Source: Oligoflexia bacterium
GTDB lineage: Bacteria > Bdellovibrionota > Bdellovibrionia > JABDDW01
DNA: 64,000 bases
Reading direction: 5' to 3'
Assembly (NCBI GenBank): GCA_020847095.1
Contig: JADLCR010000072.1
Span: 37,586-101,585, forward strand
The notes under the pieces are model-generated. The model did not search any database, was not told where the DNA came from, and saw only the letters and a list, made by a program, of their open reading frames with translations. Below are positions 17,914-27,240 of this stretch, piece after piece. The position numbers and the translations under genes are program-made. Within the stretch, counting starts at the first letter, position 1. Every line of letters begins with the position of its first letter.

Positions 17914-18827
17914 CGGTAATCCAGCGTGGCACTCTCAACTAATGTTTGGATGATGTGTTCGAAGCTAAATCCAACTTTCGCAGCAGATTTTGGAAATAAA
18001 CTTGTCTCGGTACATCCGGGAAGAGTGTTGATCTCGAGAACAAATGGGTTTCCTTGTTTGTCGATTCTGAGATCAACCCGTGCGTAATGCCGACAGCCTA
18101 CAGCTTTAAATGTATCCATTGAAAACTGTTCGCACTTCTTTTTAGCAGCCTCATGGATCCGGGCCGGAATAAAATATTCGGTCTCGCCCGCCGTATATTT
18201 TCTCTTGTAATCGTAAAATTCTCGCTTAGGAACAATCTCGATCATGGGCAAGACTTGATCAAACCAAATGGGAACCGTCACTTCGGTACCGTCGATAAAC
18301 TCTTCTATCAATACCAGCTTATCAAACTCCGAAGCGGTTTTAATTCCCTTATGAAAATCATCTAAGGATTTACATATTGTCACACCAACCGCCGATCCCT
18401 CTTGAATGGGTTTTGTGACTAGAGGAAATTTGATCTTAATATCTTGATCCAAGCCTCGCGAGTAGCGAGTGAAATCGAGAACCTGAAACTCGGGAGTTGG
18501 AATTCCCCAATGGGCCAAGATCTGCTTTGTGGCGTACTTGTTCATGGCTAACGACGACGCCAATACACCGCTTCCGGTATATGGGATTCTCAAATACTCG
18601 AGAATTCCTTGAACTGTTCCGTCTTCACCGTATTTTCCGTGCAATGCCAAAAGCGCACAGTCGTAATCTTTTCCGACTAATTTTGAAGGCAATTCGGGCC
18701 CGGCATCGATGACTTCGTACAGGTATCCCAATTTTTTAAGAGCTTTTTCAAATGCAGCGCCAGTTTTGAGACTGATTTCACGTTCAGAACCTAGCCCACC
18801 TTGAATGAGCGCCACTTTCTTTTTCAT
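17910..18827 (-). CDS. ddl: D-alanine-D-alanine ligase
   Basis: Ddl joins two D-alanines with ATP to make the dipeptide added by MurF. It is an ATP-grasp enzyme. The N-terminal motif LIQGGLGSEREISLKTG, HGKYGEDGTVQG, the ATP-binding loop KPIQEGSAVGV and the metal-binding EINTLPGCTETSLFP are all present. Length 305 aa is typical. The residue pattern around the second subsite was not resolved well enough to exclude D-Ala-D-Lac activity, but the location in dcw favours D-Ala-D-Ala. It lies 64 nt downstream of murB and overlaps ftsQ by 4 nt. Confidence 0.96.
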   Translation of the reverse strand: MKKKVALIQGGLGSEREISLKTGAAFEKALKKLGYLYEVIDAGPELPSKLVGKDYDCALLALHGKYGEDGTVQGILEYLRIPYTGSGVLASSLAMNKYATKQILAHWGIPTPEFQVLDFTRYSRGLDQDIKIKFPLVTKPIQEGSAVGVTICKSLDDFHKGIKTASEFDKLVLIEEFIDGTEVTVPIWFDQVLPMIEIVPKREFYDYKRKYTAGETEYFIPARIHEAAKKKCEQFSMDTFKAVGCRHYARVDLRIDKQGNPFVLEINTLPGCTETSLFPKSAAKVGFSFEHIIQTLVESATLDYR

Positions 18828-18891
18828 TCTTAAAGATTATCATAGGCAAAGGAAGGACTCCAATCCAAACGGCACGACGATAGTCGGGCGA

Positions 18892-19776
18892 TTAAAAATC
18901 ACCCAGAAAAACAACTTCGCTCTGAAGGTCGACGCCATGAACCTCTTTGACTCTTTTCTGACAATGAATCATGAGGGCCTGAATATCCGAGGCCTTGGCT
19001 CCGCCTTTATTAATTATAAAGTTGGCGTGTTTTTCAGACACTTGGGCACCACCAATCTGGAAGCCCTTTAGTCCTGCTGATTCAATGAGCTGACCTGCGG
19101 TCTGAGGCAAGGGGTTGCGAAAAACAGATCCACAGCTAGGCCATTCTAATGGCTGCTTATGCAAACGTTTCTGATTGAGGTCTTTTACTCGTTCTCGAAT
19201 TTTTCCGTCAGGTTGGTTAGGCCACGAAATCAGGACTCGCGTGATAATACCGGGCTGCCATCCATGACAATGCCGATAGGCCCACTGAAGCCTTGAACCC
19301 GAAAGCTGTTCAACGATTCCATTTGGCCTCAAGACCTCCACCGCTTTGGTAATCTCATTGAATTCTCTAGGACGCAAATTTTCAGAAACTCCGGCGTTCA
19401 TGACTACCCCTCCACCGACCTGACCAGGAAGGCCTGCCAAAAATTCCGCTGGTTGCAGTTTGTACTTGAGGAAGATTTTTAATAGCTCACTTTTGGCAGT
19501 CCCACTCCACGCCCAAAACTGAAGCTCTGGAGACTCATGGACGATTTCAATGCCTGAAAGTTTTGAAAGTGAAATGACCAGACCCGAGATTCCTTTGTCG
19601 GAAATTAGGACGTTTGTGCCGCCACCCAAAACCGTGATCGGAAAGCCGTTTGTCAGTGCCCACTGTTGAGCCTCTTTGAGCTCGCTCATACTTGTAGGTT
19701 CTGCGAAATATCGTGCCTCTCCCCCAACGAGCAAACTCGTGCGGGCACCCAATTTGACATTTTCGTTCATACCCAT
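18892..19776 (-). CDS. murB: UDP-N-acetylenolpyruvoylglucosamine reductase
   Basis: MurB reduces UDP-GlcNAc-enolpyruvate to UDP-MurNAc with NADPH and FAD. Motifs: ITVLGGGTNVLISD (FAD binding), AGLPGQVGGGVVMNAG, the catalytic serine region WPSCGSVFRNP and the late block KGFQIGGAQVSEKHANFIIN. The short form without the type I extra loop, and the SVFRNP block, point to a type II MurB. The N-terminus is compact (NVKLGARTSLLVGG). It starts with ATG, with a second ATG two codons later. It sits 24 nt after murC. Confidence 0.95.
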   Translation of the reverse strand: MGMNENVKLGARTSLLVGGEARYFAEPTSMSELKEAQQWALTNGFPITVLGGGTNVLISDKGISGLVISLSKLSGIEIVHESPELQFWAWSGTAKSELLKIFLKYKLQPAEFLAGLPGQVGGGVVMNAGVSENLRPREFNEITKAVEVLRPNGIVEQLSGSRLQWAYRHCHGWQPGIITRVLISWPNQPDGKIRERVKDLNQKRLHKQPLEWPSCGSVFRNPLPQTAGQLIESAGLKGFQIGGAQVSEKHANFIINKGGAKASDIQALMIHCQKRVKEVHGVDLQSEVVFLGDF

Positions 19777-19800
19777 ACGCTTTTCGACTCATCCATAAAA

Positions 19801-21165
19801 TTAGTTAGAAACAAGCTCTATCGAAAGCTTTGAAATATCACCAGCCCCTAAAGTCAAAATGACTTGGCCCGTGGCGGCTTCTTTCTTAACAATTTCCTTT
19901 AGCGCCAATAGATTGCCGCCATAAATGACGTCACGATGATGACTTTTCATGGCGTTCACAAGTGTTTTTTCATCGACTCCCTTGATGGGAAGTTCACCGG
20001 CGGGATAGATATCGGCAACAAAAACGCGATCCGCTAATTTAAAGGCATCTAAAAAATCGTCCCAACAGATTTGAGTACGACTAAACCGATGGGGCTGAAA
20101 CGCCACCACGATCCGATGTTTGGGATATGCTTGTTTAACGGCTTCAAGGGTGGCCCGCACTTCAGTTGGATGATGTCCATAGTCGTCGATAATAACAGCG
20201 CCTTTGCATAGCCCACGATACTGTAGCCTTCGATCGACGCCGCGATAGTTTTTAAGTCCCTCGGCGATCACGTGAAAATCTAGTCTCAATTCCAAACCAA
20301 CCGCCACTGCCGCAAGACTGTTGAGCACGTTATGTCTTCCAGGAACATGTAATGTGATTTCGCCAATTGCTTTTCCGTTAAGCGTGGCCGTGTACCTACT
20401 TTCGGTCGCCGTCACCTTCATGGCCTCAGCTCGGAGCTGGTTGCCGTCGCCAAAACCGTAAGTGAGAATCCGCTTTTTAAACCCATTTGCTAATTCTGAA
20501 ACATGAGAATCGTCACCACAAACAATGGCGCTTCCGTAAAACGGAATCCTCTGAATAAAATCACCGAAGGCCTGCTTTAAACGTTCGAAATCGTGATAGT
20601 GGTCCAAATGATCGTTATCAATATTGGTGATCACGGCAATTTCAGGACTCAATTTGAGAAAGCTACCGTCGCTTTCATCTGCCTCGGCGAGGAGCCAAGC
20701 CCCCTTCCCGAGTGCGGCTGTGCTTTTAATGAGATCAAGACGACCGCCTATAACTATGGTGGGGTCGAGCCTACCATGAAGCATCACGGCCGCTGTCATA
20801 CTTGTGGTCGTAGTCTTTCCGTGGCTCCCGCCTATGGCAACTCCTCGCTTGAGGCGCATGAGCTCCGCCAACATTTCGGCTCGCTGAATAATTGGAATTC
20901 GATAGGCCACCGCTTGTTTGATTTCGGGATTATCTGCTTTCACGGCTGAAGAATAAACCACCACATCTATTGATGGATTCACGTTAGAACTCTGATGCCC
21001 CAAATGAACCTTAACGCCGAGAGCTTCCAAGCGCGAGACTTGCGCATTGTGCGAAACATCGGAGCCCGACACGGTGCAACCCATATTGACAAGGACTTCG
21101 GCAATACCGCTCATTCCGATTCCGCCGATTCCAATAAAATGAATTTTTGCGTCTCGAAGATTCAA
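19801..21165 (-). CDS. murC: UDP-N-acetylmuramate-L-alanine ligase
   Basis: MurC adds the first amino acid, L-alanine, to UDP-MurNAc. The N-terminal Rossmann-like motif HFIGIGGIGMSGIAEVL, the Mur ligase P-loop GGSHGKTTTTSM, the acidic metal-site region LLAEADESDGSF, and the C-terminal DDYGHHPTEVRATL are standard. Length 454 aa. The ATG overlaps the stop of murG (ATGA). It acts in the cytoplasm in sequence with MurB, MurD, MurE and MurF, all encoded in this cluster. Confidence 0.98.
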   Translation of the reverse strand: MNLRDAKIHFIGIGGIGMSGIAEVLVNMGCTVSGSDVSHNAQVSRLEALGVKVHLGHQSSNVNPSIDVVVYSSAVKADNPEIKQAVAYRIPIIQRAEMLAELMRLKRGVAIGGSHGKTTTTSMTAAVMLHGRLDPTIVIGGRLDLIKSTAALGKGAWLLAEADESDGSFLKLSPEIAVITNIDNDHLDHYHDFERLKQAFGDFIQRIPFYGSAIVCGDDSHVSELANGFKKRILTYGFGDGNQLRAEAMKVTATESRYTATLNGKAIGEITLHVPGRHNVLNSLAAVAVGLELRLDFHVIAEGLKNYRGVDRRLQYRGLCKGAVIIDDYGHHPTEVRATLEAVKQAYPKHRIVVAFQPHRFSRTQICWDDFLDAFKLADRVFVADIYPAGELPIKGVDEKTLVNAMKSHHRDVIYGGNLLALKEIVKKEAATGQVILTLGAGDISKLSIELVSN

Positions 21166-22235
21166 TCTTTTACCAGTTCCTCAGCAATTTTCTCTGCACT
21201 TTGAGCCTTGTAAAACGAGGCAATCGAATTTTCAAGCTGAGTGAGCCGCGTGGGATCTGAAATAAACTGGTTCACAATTTCTTCTAGACGTTCAGGCGTA
21301 AAATCCTTTTGAACAACCATGAGCGCCGCCTGCTTTGCGACAAGGGCTTCGGCATTCTTTTGTTGGTGATTGTCCGCGGCAAAGGGGAATGGCACTAAAA
21401 CGGCGGCCTTTCGGCAAGCGGCCAATTCAGCTAACGTTGAGGCTCCCGCTCTGCAAATGACAAGGTCGGCCCAGGCGTAACGCTCGGGCATATCGTAAAG
21501 AAACTCTAAGCATTTCACATTGCTTCGGCCGATGCGCTGGTATTCAACGTCCATGTCATGAAAATCTCGCATCCCTGTTTGATGAACAATCTCTACTTTT
21601 TCAAGCCACCGACCATTTTGTTTTACGGCCTCAAGGACGGTTTGATTTATACCCCTGGCCCCTTGGCTTCCCCCAAAAATCAAAATTTTTAACGGGCTCG
21701 AATGGGAAGTGTGTTTTGGACTTAACCCTGCACGAATAGGAATTCCAACTGAAATGGCATCGTTGAAGTAGCGACGTGTAACATCGAAATTCACAAAAGC
21801 CCTGTCAACAAACGGGCTGAGCCAACGATTCGTCAATCCCGGGTAAGCGTTGGGTTCAAATAAAACAATTCTAACCCCTAATAATTTAGCGGCCACCATC
21901 ACCGGCCCTGAAGCATAACCACCAACACCCAATACGGCTCGAGGTCGAAACCGGAGAATCAAGCGCAGCGACTGAAGCAACGCCAAGGGGAGACTGATGA
22001 TTGTTACAATTTTTCGGATAATTCCCACATTGTTGAGCGCTCCGATATCGATAAAGTGAAGTGGATATCCTTCTTTCGGAACAATCTTGATTTCGAGGCC
22101 ACCTCGAGTGCCAATAAAATAAACTTGAATATGAGGATCAATGTTTTTCAGTGCCTGTGCCACGGCTACGGCTGGATAAATATGCCCGCCCGTACCTCCG
22201 CCCGCGATGAGAACTGTACCTGTGTTGCCTTGCAT
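21162..22235 (-). CDS. murG: Lipid II synthase MurG (GlcNAc transferase)
   Basis: MurG transfers GlcNAc from UDP-GlcNAc to lipid I on the inner leaflet, giving lipid II. It is a GT-B fold glycosyltransferase. The N-terminal Gly loop GGGTGGHIYPAVAVAQ, the segment ALLQSLRLILRFRPRAVLGVGGYASGPV, FGGSQGARGIN and the nucleotide-binding block DLVICRAGASTLAELAACRKAAVLVPFP are present. Length 357 aa. It is 11 nt from ftsW and overlaps murC by 4 nt. Confidence 0.98.
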   Translation of the reverse strand: MQGNTGTVLIAGGGTGGHIYPAVAVAQALKNIDPHIQVYFIGTRGGLEIKIVPKEGYPLHFIDIGALNNVGIIRKIVTIISLPLALLQSLRLILRFRPRAVLGVGGYASGPVMVAAKLLGVRIVLFEPNAYPGLTNRWLSPFVDRAFVNFDVTRRYFNDAISVGIPIRAGLSPKHTSHSSPLKILIFGGSQGARGINQTVLEAVKQNGRWLEKVEIVHQTGMRDFHDMDVEYQRIGRSNVKCLEFLYDMPERYAWADLVICRAGASTLAELAACRKAAVLVPFPFAADNHQQKNAEALVAKQAALMVVQKDFTPERLEEIVNQFISDPTRLTQLENSIASFYKAQSAEKIAEELVKD

Positions 22236-22246
22236 GGGCTAACTCC

Positions 22247-23398
22247 TTAGTCCATTTGATGTCGACGATGAATGCTCAACAGTATGCCACAAGCGATGCA
22301 CATTGATACAAGACTAGATCCACCATAAGACAAAAAGGGCATCGTAAGCCCTTTGGTCGGAAGCAGTCCCAGCACCACACCGGCGTTAATAATCGCCTGA
22401 AACCCAATCAAACTCGTAAGCCCCACGGCGAGTCCCTTTCCGAAGGCACTTTTGCATCGGACAGAAACCTGAAATCCTCTAAACACCAGCCAGCCGTACA
22501 ATCCCATCACTAAAAGTAAGCCGATCCAACCGGCCTCTTCTCCTAAAATAGCTAATATAAAATCCGTGTGGGCCTCTGGGAGAAAAAACAGCTTCCCCTG
22601 CCCCTTTCCCAAACCTGTTCCCGTTACTCCACCCGAATGAACCGACAAAAGCGATTGGATCACTTGAAACCCACTTTTTTCTGGGTCGGCCCATGGATTA
22701 ATAAACGACTCAATGCGCGCTCGCCGGTAATCGATCTTCCAAACTAGAAAATAAAAAGTAGGAAGGGCCGCAAGCACAAGTCCCAAAATATAGCGCCACC
22801 GAAGCCCAAACGAAAACAAAATGGCCGCTCCAACTAACATGAATATGACCGTACTTCCAAAATCTGGTTGCTTGAGCATTAAAAAACAAGGCAGCAAGAT
22901 TGTTAGCGCCAAACCCAAATAGTAGTAAATTTGTCCTTGTTGATCGCTGCCACGACGTTCACGGCTAAGCCAATAAGCAAACAATACGGGAGAAAAAATC
23001 TTAGCCAGTTCACTTGGCTCAAGATGAAATCCAAACGGAAGTTTAATCCAACGAAGTGCGCCCCCAGCCCGATGGCCGATACCAGGTATAAACAATGAGC
23101 CGAGCAGCACCACAAGCAAGACAAAGAGCGGCCAAAAAAGCCTTCGCCATAAAATAAAGGGGATGAGACTTGCAAGCCACATTGCCGCAAGGCCAAGCCC
23201 AACGAAGATCAATTGCCTTTTAAAAAAATGTAGACCGTCTCCAAATGTTTCAGAGGCATAAATGAAACTTGCGCTGTAAACCATCACAAGTCCCACGCCC
23301 ATAAGCGCGGTCGCACAAAATGCTATGCTTCGGGAAACGGAATCGCCCGATAGAAAAAGTTCAGAGTTTTTGAACCAGCTCTTTGAAGTAGTTGCCAC
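22247..23398 (-). CDS. ftsW: Division peptidoglycan polymerase FtsW (SEDS family)
   Basis: FtsW is the SEDS glycosyltransferase that polymerises lipid II at the septum with FtsI. About ten hydrophobic segments fill the 383 residues. Motifs: GLVMVYSAS in helix 1, ALRWIKLPFGFHLEPSELAK in the long loop, DFILAILGEEAGWIGLLL and the C-terminal LPTKGLTMPFLSYGGSSL. The GTG start overlaps murD by 38 nt. No other start precedes the first membrane helix, so the overlap appears real. The SD-like GAGGA is very close to the start. Confidence 0.97.
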   Translation of the reverse strand: MATTSKSWFKNSELFLSGDSVSRSIAFCATALMGVGLVMVYSASFIYASETFGDGLHFFKRQLIFVGLGLAAMWLASLIPFILWRRLFWPLFVLLVVLLGSLFIPGIGHRAGGALRWIKLPFGFHLEPSELAKIFSPVLFAYWLSRERRGSDQQGQIYYYLGLALTILLPCFLMLKQPDFGSTVIFMLVGAAILFSFGLRWRYILGLVLAALPTFYFLVWKIDYRRARIESFINPWADPEKSGFQVIQSLLSVHSGGVTGTGLGKGQGKLFFLPEAHTDFILAILGEEAGWIGLLLVMGLYGWLVFRGFQVSVRCKSAFGKGLAVGLTSLIGFQAIINAGVVLGLLPTKGLTMPFLSYGGSSLVSMCIACGILLSIHRRHQMD

Positions 23399-24737
23399 GT
23401 TCCTCGTAGTTCTTGAACAAGTCGTAACTCGAGCAGCCCGGACTTAACAAAACAACATCACCACTTCGAGACTTCTGATAAGCCAACAAAATCGACTCTT
23501 CAAATGTGCCGATGATAAAAGTTTCGCTAAAATCCCCTATACTTCTATTTAACCGCTCTTTAGCTTCGCCCACCAAGATCAAATTTTTAACCTTCTTTTG
23601 CACGGGCTCGACTAAGGGCGTGAAATCCATTCCTTTATCCTTACCGCCCGCAATCAGAATCACCGGCTCATCAAATGCTTCCAGCGCTCTCATGAGTGAA
23701 TGGACATTGGTCGACTTAGAGTCGTTATAAAATTCAACGCCACCCTTTTTACGCACAAACTCTAGGCGATGCTCTAAGCCAGGAAAGGAATCGATGACAT
23801 TTTGAATGGCTTCGGGTTTGGCGCCATAGGGCCTAACAGCAACAATGGCCGCCATTATGTTTTCGACGTTATGACGTCCCTTCATTTTCATTTTTGCTGT
23901 CGAGTAAACTTCTTTTTGGCCGTCAATATAAACCCGGATTTCTTTATTTGAATAAACAGCCCCGCCGATTCTCTTGATCTGTTCTTCTAAGCCAATTCTT
24001 CGAGTAAAGTACTTTACCTTACACTTCAAAACCTGAGGATCACGGGCCATCTCGATGACATTAGGATCATCCGCGTTCAAAATTGCCGTCGTTTCTGGGC
24101 TGGCATTTCGAAACACCCGTTTTTTAGCATGAAAGTAATCGCCCAATGATCGGTACCGATCGAGATGATCCTCAGCTAAATTCAAAAGTATGATTTGTTG
24201 CGGCCGGAAGGTGTCCACGGTTTCTAACTGGAAGCTCGAAACTTCAACGGCAAGGGCCGCCGCCGTAGGTTTGCTTCCCACGTATTCAATAAGTGGAGCT
24301 CCGTAATTTCCACCAATCCAAGATGGAAGTTCAGAGGCAACCATAAACTCATAAGCCAATCGAGTCGCCGTTGATTTACCGTTAGTCCCTGTAACGGCAA
24401 TGATGGGCTGGGTGATCAACGTCGAAGCCAATTCGAGTTCGCCTGTGAACGGAATTCCCTTTTGCTTTGCTGGTTCAAACGATTTATCCATCGGATTAAC
24501 ACCGGGACTAAGAACCACAAGATCTACGGCCGTTAAGGATTTAGGAGAATTACTGCCTAATTCCCATTGAACATCAAATTCTTCAAATGCATCGCCTTGA
24601 GATCCAAGTTGCTCCCTGGATTTCAAATCACTGACGATAATCTTGGCCCCCTGCTCGTGCAAGAATTTTGCAAGACTAAGTCCAGTTCGCTGGGCGCCCA
24701 TGATTAAAACTTTTTTTCCTTTAAAACGTGACGACAT
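23361..24737 (-). CDS. murD: UDP-N-acetylmuramoylalanine-D-glutamate ligase
   Basis: MurD adds D-glutamate to UDP-MurNAc-L-Ala. The N-terminal domain shows VLIMGAQRTGLSLAKFL, the P-loop GTNGKSTATRL lies near residue 115, then the block LAEDHLDRY and the C-terminal segment YNDSKSTNVHSLMRALEAF with LIAGGKDKGMDF. Length 458 aa. The start is 5 nt after mraY, and the 3' end overlaps ftsW by 38 nt, an unusually long same-strand overlap for this cluster. Confidence 0.97.
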   Translation of the reverse strand: MSSRFKGKKVLIMGAQRTGLSLAKFLHEQGAKIIVSDLKSREQLGSQGDAFEEFDVQWELGSNSPKSLTAVDLVVLSPGVNPMDKSFEPAKQKGIPFTGELELASTLITQPIIAVTGTNGKSTATRLAYEFMVASELPSWIGGNYGAPLIEYVGSKPTAAALAVEVSSFQLETVDTFRPQQIILLNLAEDHLDRYRSLGDYFHAKKRVFRNASPETTAILNADDPNVIEMARDPQVLKCKVKYFTRRIGLEEQIKRIGGAVYSNKEIRVYIDGQKEVYSTAKMKMKGRHNVENIMAAIVAVRPYGAKPEAIQNVIDSFPGLEHRLEFVRKKGGVEFYNDSKSTNVHSLMRALEAFDEPVILIAGGKDKGMDFTPLVEPVQKKVKNLILVGEAKERLNRSIGDFSETFIIGTFEESILLAYQKSRSGDVVLLSPGCSSYDLFKNYEERGNYFKELVQKL

Positions 24738-24742
24738 CGAAA

Positions 24743-25819
24743 CTACCTCAACTTCAGTGTGCTCAATGAAAGTATGGCCAATAAAATACTAATAATCCAA
24801 AATCTAACAATAACTTTTGGCTCAGCCCACCCTTTGAGTTCAAAGTGATGGTGGATAGGAGCCATTTTAAAAACTCTTTTTCCCGTTAACTTGAACGAAA
24901 CCACTTGAATAATGACGGACAGGGCTTCAATTACAAAAATTCCGCCAAGAAGAATCATTAAGATTTCATTCTTAGTGAGAACAGCCAACGTTCCTAAGAT
25001 TCCGCCAAGACTGAGTGAACCGACATCGCCCATGAACACTTGAGCAGGGTAAGTGTTGTACCAAAGAAATCCAAGACCTGCGGCCGTTACGGTCGCGGCA
25101 ACAACAGTCAATTCCCCAGCTCCTTTTACAAAAGGAATTTGCAAATAAGATGCAATTCCAAAATGCCCACAAACGTAAGCGAGAATTCCGAGGGTGGCCG
25201 CATTAATCATGACGGGTCCGATAGCCAATCCATCGAGTCCATCGGTGAGATTCACCGCATTTGCCGTCCCAACAATAACGAGCATGGCAAAAGGAATGTA
25301 CCAAAGCCCCAAATCAATCCCGCCGCCTTTAAAAAACGGAAAATCAAGGGTCGTTGCAATGTCGGAATTTTGATAAATAACGTACGAAACAATTCCTGCC
25401 AGCAAGAACTCCAAAGCCAATCTCGTTTTGCCCCTCAATCCTTTGGTGTTCTTCTTTGAGACCTTTAGATAGTCATCCACATACCCAATGGCTCCGAAAC
25501 CCGCGCAAATAAACAGGGCGCACCAGACAAAAACATTAGAAAGATCTGCCCACAAAAGTGTTGGGATAAAAATAGCCATAAGAATAAGGGCTCCGCCCAT
25601 TGTCGGCGTGCCAGTCTTAGAGAGATGGCTTTGGGGGCCATCGTCACGAACGACTTGCTTCATTTGTTTTATTTGCAAACGGCGAATAAATTTCGGTCCG
25701 GCTAGCCAACAAAACAAAAACGCAGTCAGAAAGGCGGTAAATGTCCGAAACGAAATGTATTTGAAAACATTAAACGCAAAGAAGTGCTCATGAAGTGAGT
25801 ATAAAAATTGATATAACAT
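24743..25819 (-). CDS. mraY: Phospho-MurNAc-pentapeptide translocase MraY
   Basis: MraY transfers phospho-MurNAc-pentapeptide from UDP to undecaprenyl phosphate, forming lipid I at the membrane. Ten hydrophobic helices are apparent. Signature residues: [11 protein letters not shown], the DD pair in [37 protein letters not shown] and the loop [14 protein letters not shown]. Length 358 aa. It lies 13 nt after murF and 5 nt before murD. Confidence 0.98.
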   Translation of the reverse strand: MLYQFLYSLHEHFFAFNVFKYISFRTFTAFLTAFLFCWLAGPKFIRRLQIKQMKQVVRDDGPQSHLSKTGTPTMGGALILMAIFIPTLLWADLSNVFVWCALFICAGFGAIGYVDDYLKVSKKNTKGLRGKTRLALEFLLAGIVSYVIYQNSDIATTLDFPFFKGGGIDLGLWYIPFAMLVIVGTANAVNLTDGLDGLAIGPVMINAATLGILAYVCGHFGIASYLQIPFVKGAGELTVVAATVTAAGLGFLWYNTYPAQVFMGDVGSLSLGGILGTLAVLTKNEILMILLGGIFVIEALSVIIQVVSFKLTGKRVFKMAPIHHHFELKGWAEPKVIVRFWIISILLAILSLSTLKLR

Positions 25820-25832
25820 TTGTGCCCGTCAG

Positions 25833-27239
25833 TTAGTGTTTCTCAACAAAATGCAATGGATGAAAGGCCTTAACGAACCGCTCCATCTTCATTCCGCGGG
25901 AGCCCTTCACTAAGACTATGTCTCCCGTCTCTAACATATGGGCAAATTCAGTTGCAAGATTTTCTTGGTAAGTATCTGATATTATTAACTTTTTAGAGAA
26001 CCCACGCCCCCTCAATCCTGACGCCAAATCCTGGGCATGGGGCCCGATCACGAAGACCGCTTCTAGCTGCACGGTTGCTAAAAGCTCGCCCACTTCACGA
26101 TGCAATTGGGCTGAGTCCTTTCCGAGCTCTAACATTTCTCCTATGACTGCAAGTTTTTTTCCTCGAGAAGAAACTTTTGAAAAATTCTCGATCGCCATCG
26201 CCATGCTGTCGGGATTTGCATTGTAGGCATCAAATAAAACTTTTGCCCCACACTCTAAATCCACCACTTGCCCGCGCCCCCACGACGCCTGGGCCTTGGC
26301 CAGCCCCTTCCAAATAAGTGGCGAATCAATTCCGCAGGCCATGGCAACTGCAGCGGCGGCCATGGCATTAGAAACTTGCTGCTTTCCAAAAACTGGAATC
26401 TTAGCGTGCCCCGGCTCCCCGCCAATCACACCCTGAACTTCAACGTAATCTAATGTAAGGACTTTTTCTCGAAGTGTAACGTCAGCGCCCTTTTCAAAAC
26501 TTGAATAAGTGATCACACGACACCCTCCGGGTGCGCGAGCCCGCATCGTCGCCGTATGATTGTTATCGAGATTGTAAATGCGCGTAGCCTTTAAGGGGGC
26601 CGCTTCGTAAATCTCTTCTTTTGCCTGGGCGATTCCCTCGACGGTCCCAAAAAATTCAATATGAGCGCGTCCAACGTTAGTCACTATGACCACGTCAGGC
26701 AGGGCAATTTCAGTTAGTTTTTTGATTTCTCCTGCGTGGTTCATACCCATTTCAACGACCGCAAACTTATGAGTGGGGCGTAGCCCGAGAAGAGTCAGCG
26801 GGACGCCGATATGATTGTTAAGATTCCCTTGCGTCGCCAACACGGGGTATTTTTGCGCCAAAATCTGAGTGATAAATTCTTTGGTTGTGGTTTTTCCGTT
26901 GCTTCCGGTCAGCGCCACGAGCTTTCCAGGCCAATGTTGACGATGCCATTTAGCAAAATTTTGAAGCGCTTCTAGAACATTGCTCACACGCAATACAGAA
27001 ACGTCTGATTTAACGGGTAAAATATCTTTTTCAACAACTAAGCAGCTGGCCCCCGAAGAAACCGCTTGGCCGGCAAATTCATGGGCATCAAAGTTTTCCC
27101 CTTTGAGCGCACAAAATATTTTGTCGTTTAGGTTCTGGCGCGTGTCGGTTCCGACACCGGAAAACGGTCGCGACCCAGTTTGAATCCACCGTCCTCCGGT
27201 GGCTCCAACGAGTTGATCATGGGTCCAAAGACTACTCAT
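25833..27239 (-). CDS. murF: UDP-MurNAc-tripeptide-D-Ala-D-Ala ligase MurF
   Basis: MurF adds the D-Ala-D-Ala dipeptide to complete the pentapeptide. The P-loop GSNGKTTTKEFI, EMGMNHAGEIKKLT, the block NVGRAHIEFFGTVEGIAQAKEEIY and the C-terminal DAYNANPDSMAMAIENF are diagnostic. The longest ORF begins at 27296 inside murE, but the ATG at 27239 starts one base after the murE stop, with AAGGGA upstream, and gives the normal N-terminus (MSSLWTHDQLVGATGG). That start is used here (468 aa). Confidence 0.97.
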   Translation of the reverse strand: MSSLWTHDQLVGATGGRWIQTGSRPFSGVGTDTRQNLNDKIFCALKGENFDAHEFAGQAVSSGASCLVVEKDILPVKSDVSVLRVSNVLEALQNFAKWHRQHWPGKLVALTGSNGKTTTKEFITQILAQKYPVLATQGNLNNHIGVPLTLLGLRPTHKFAVVEMGMNHAGEIKKLTEIALPDVVIVTNVGRAHIEFFGTVEGIAQAKEEIYEAAPLKATRIYNLDNNHTATMRARAPGGCRVITYSSFEKGADVTLREKVLTLDYVEVQGVIGGEPGHAKIPVFGKQQVSNAMAAAAVAMACGIDSPLIWKGLAKAQASWGRGQVVDLECGAKVLFDAYNANPDSMAMAIENFSKVSSRGKKLAVIGEMLELGKDSAQLHREVGELLATVQLEAVFVIGPHAQDLASGLRGRGFSKKLIISDTYQENLATEFAHMLETGDIVLVKGSRGMKMERFVKAFHPLHFVEKH

Positions 27240-27240
27240 A

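Noticed and set aside
25040-25459. 139-aa plus-strand ORF opposite mraY
   Set aside because: It is a shadow of mraY with no coding features of its own.
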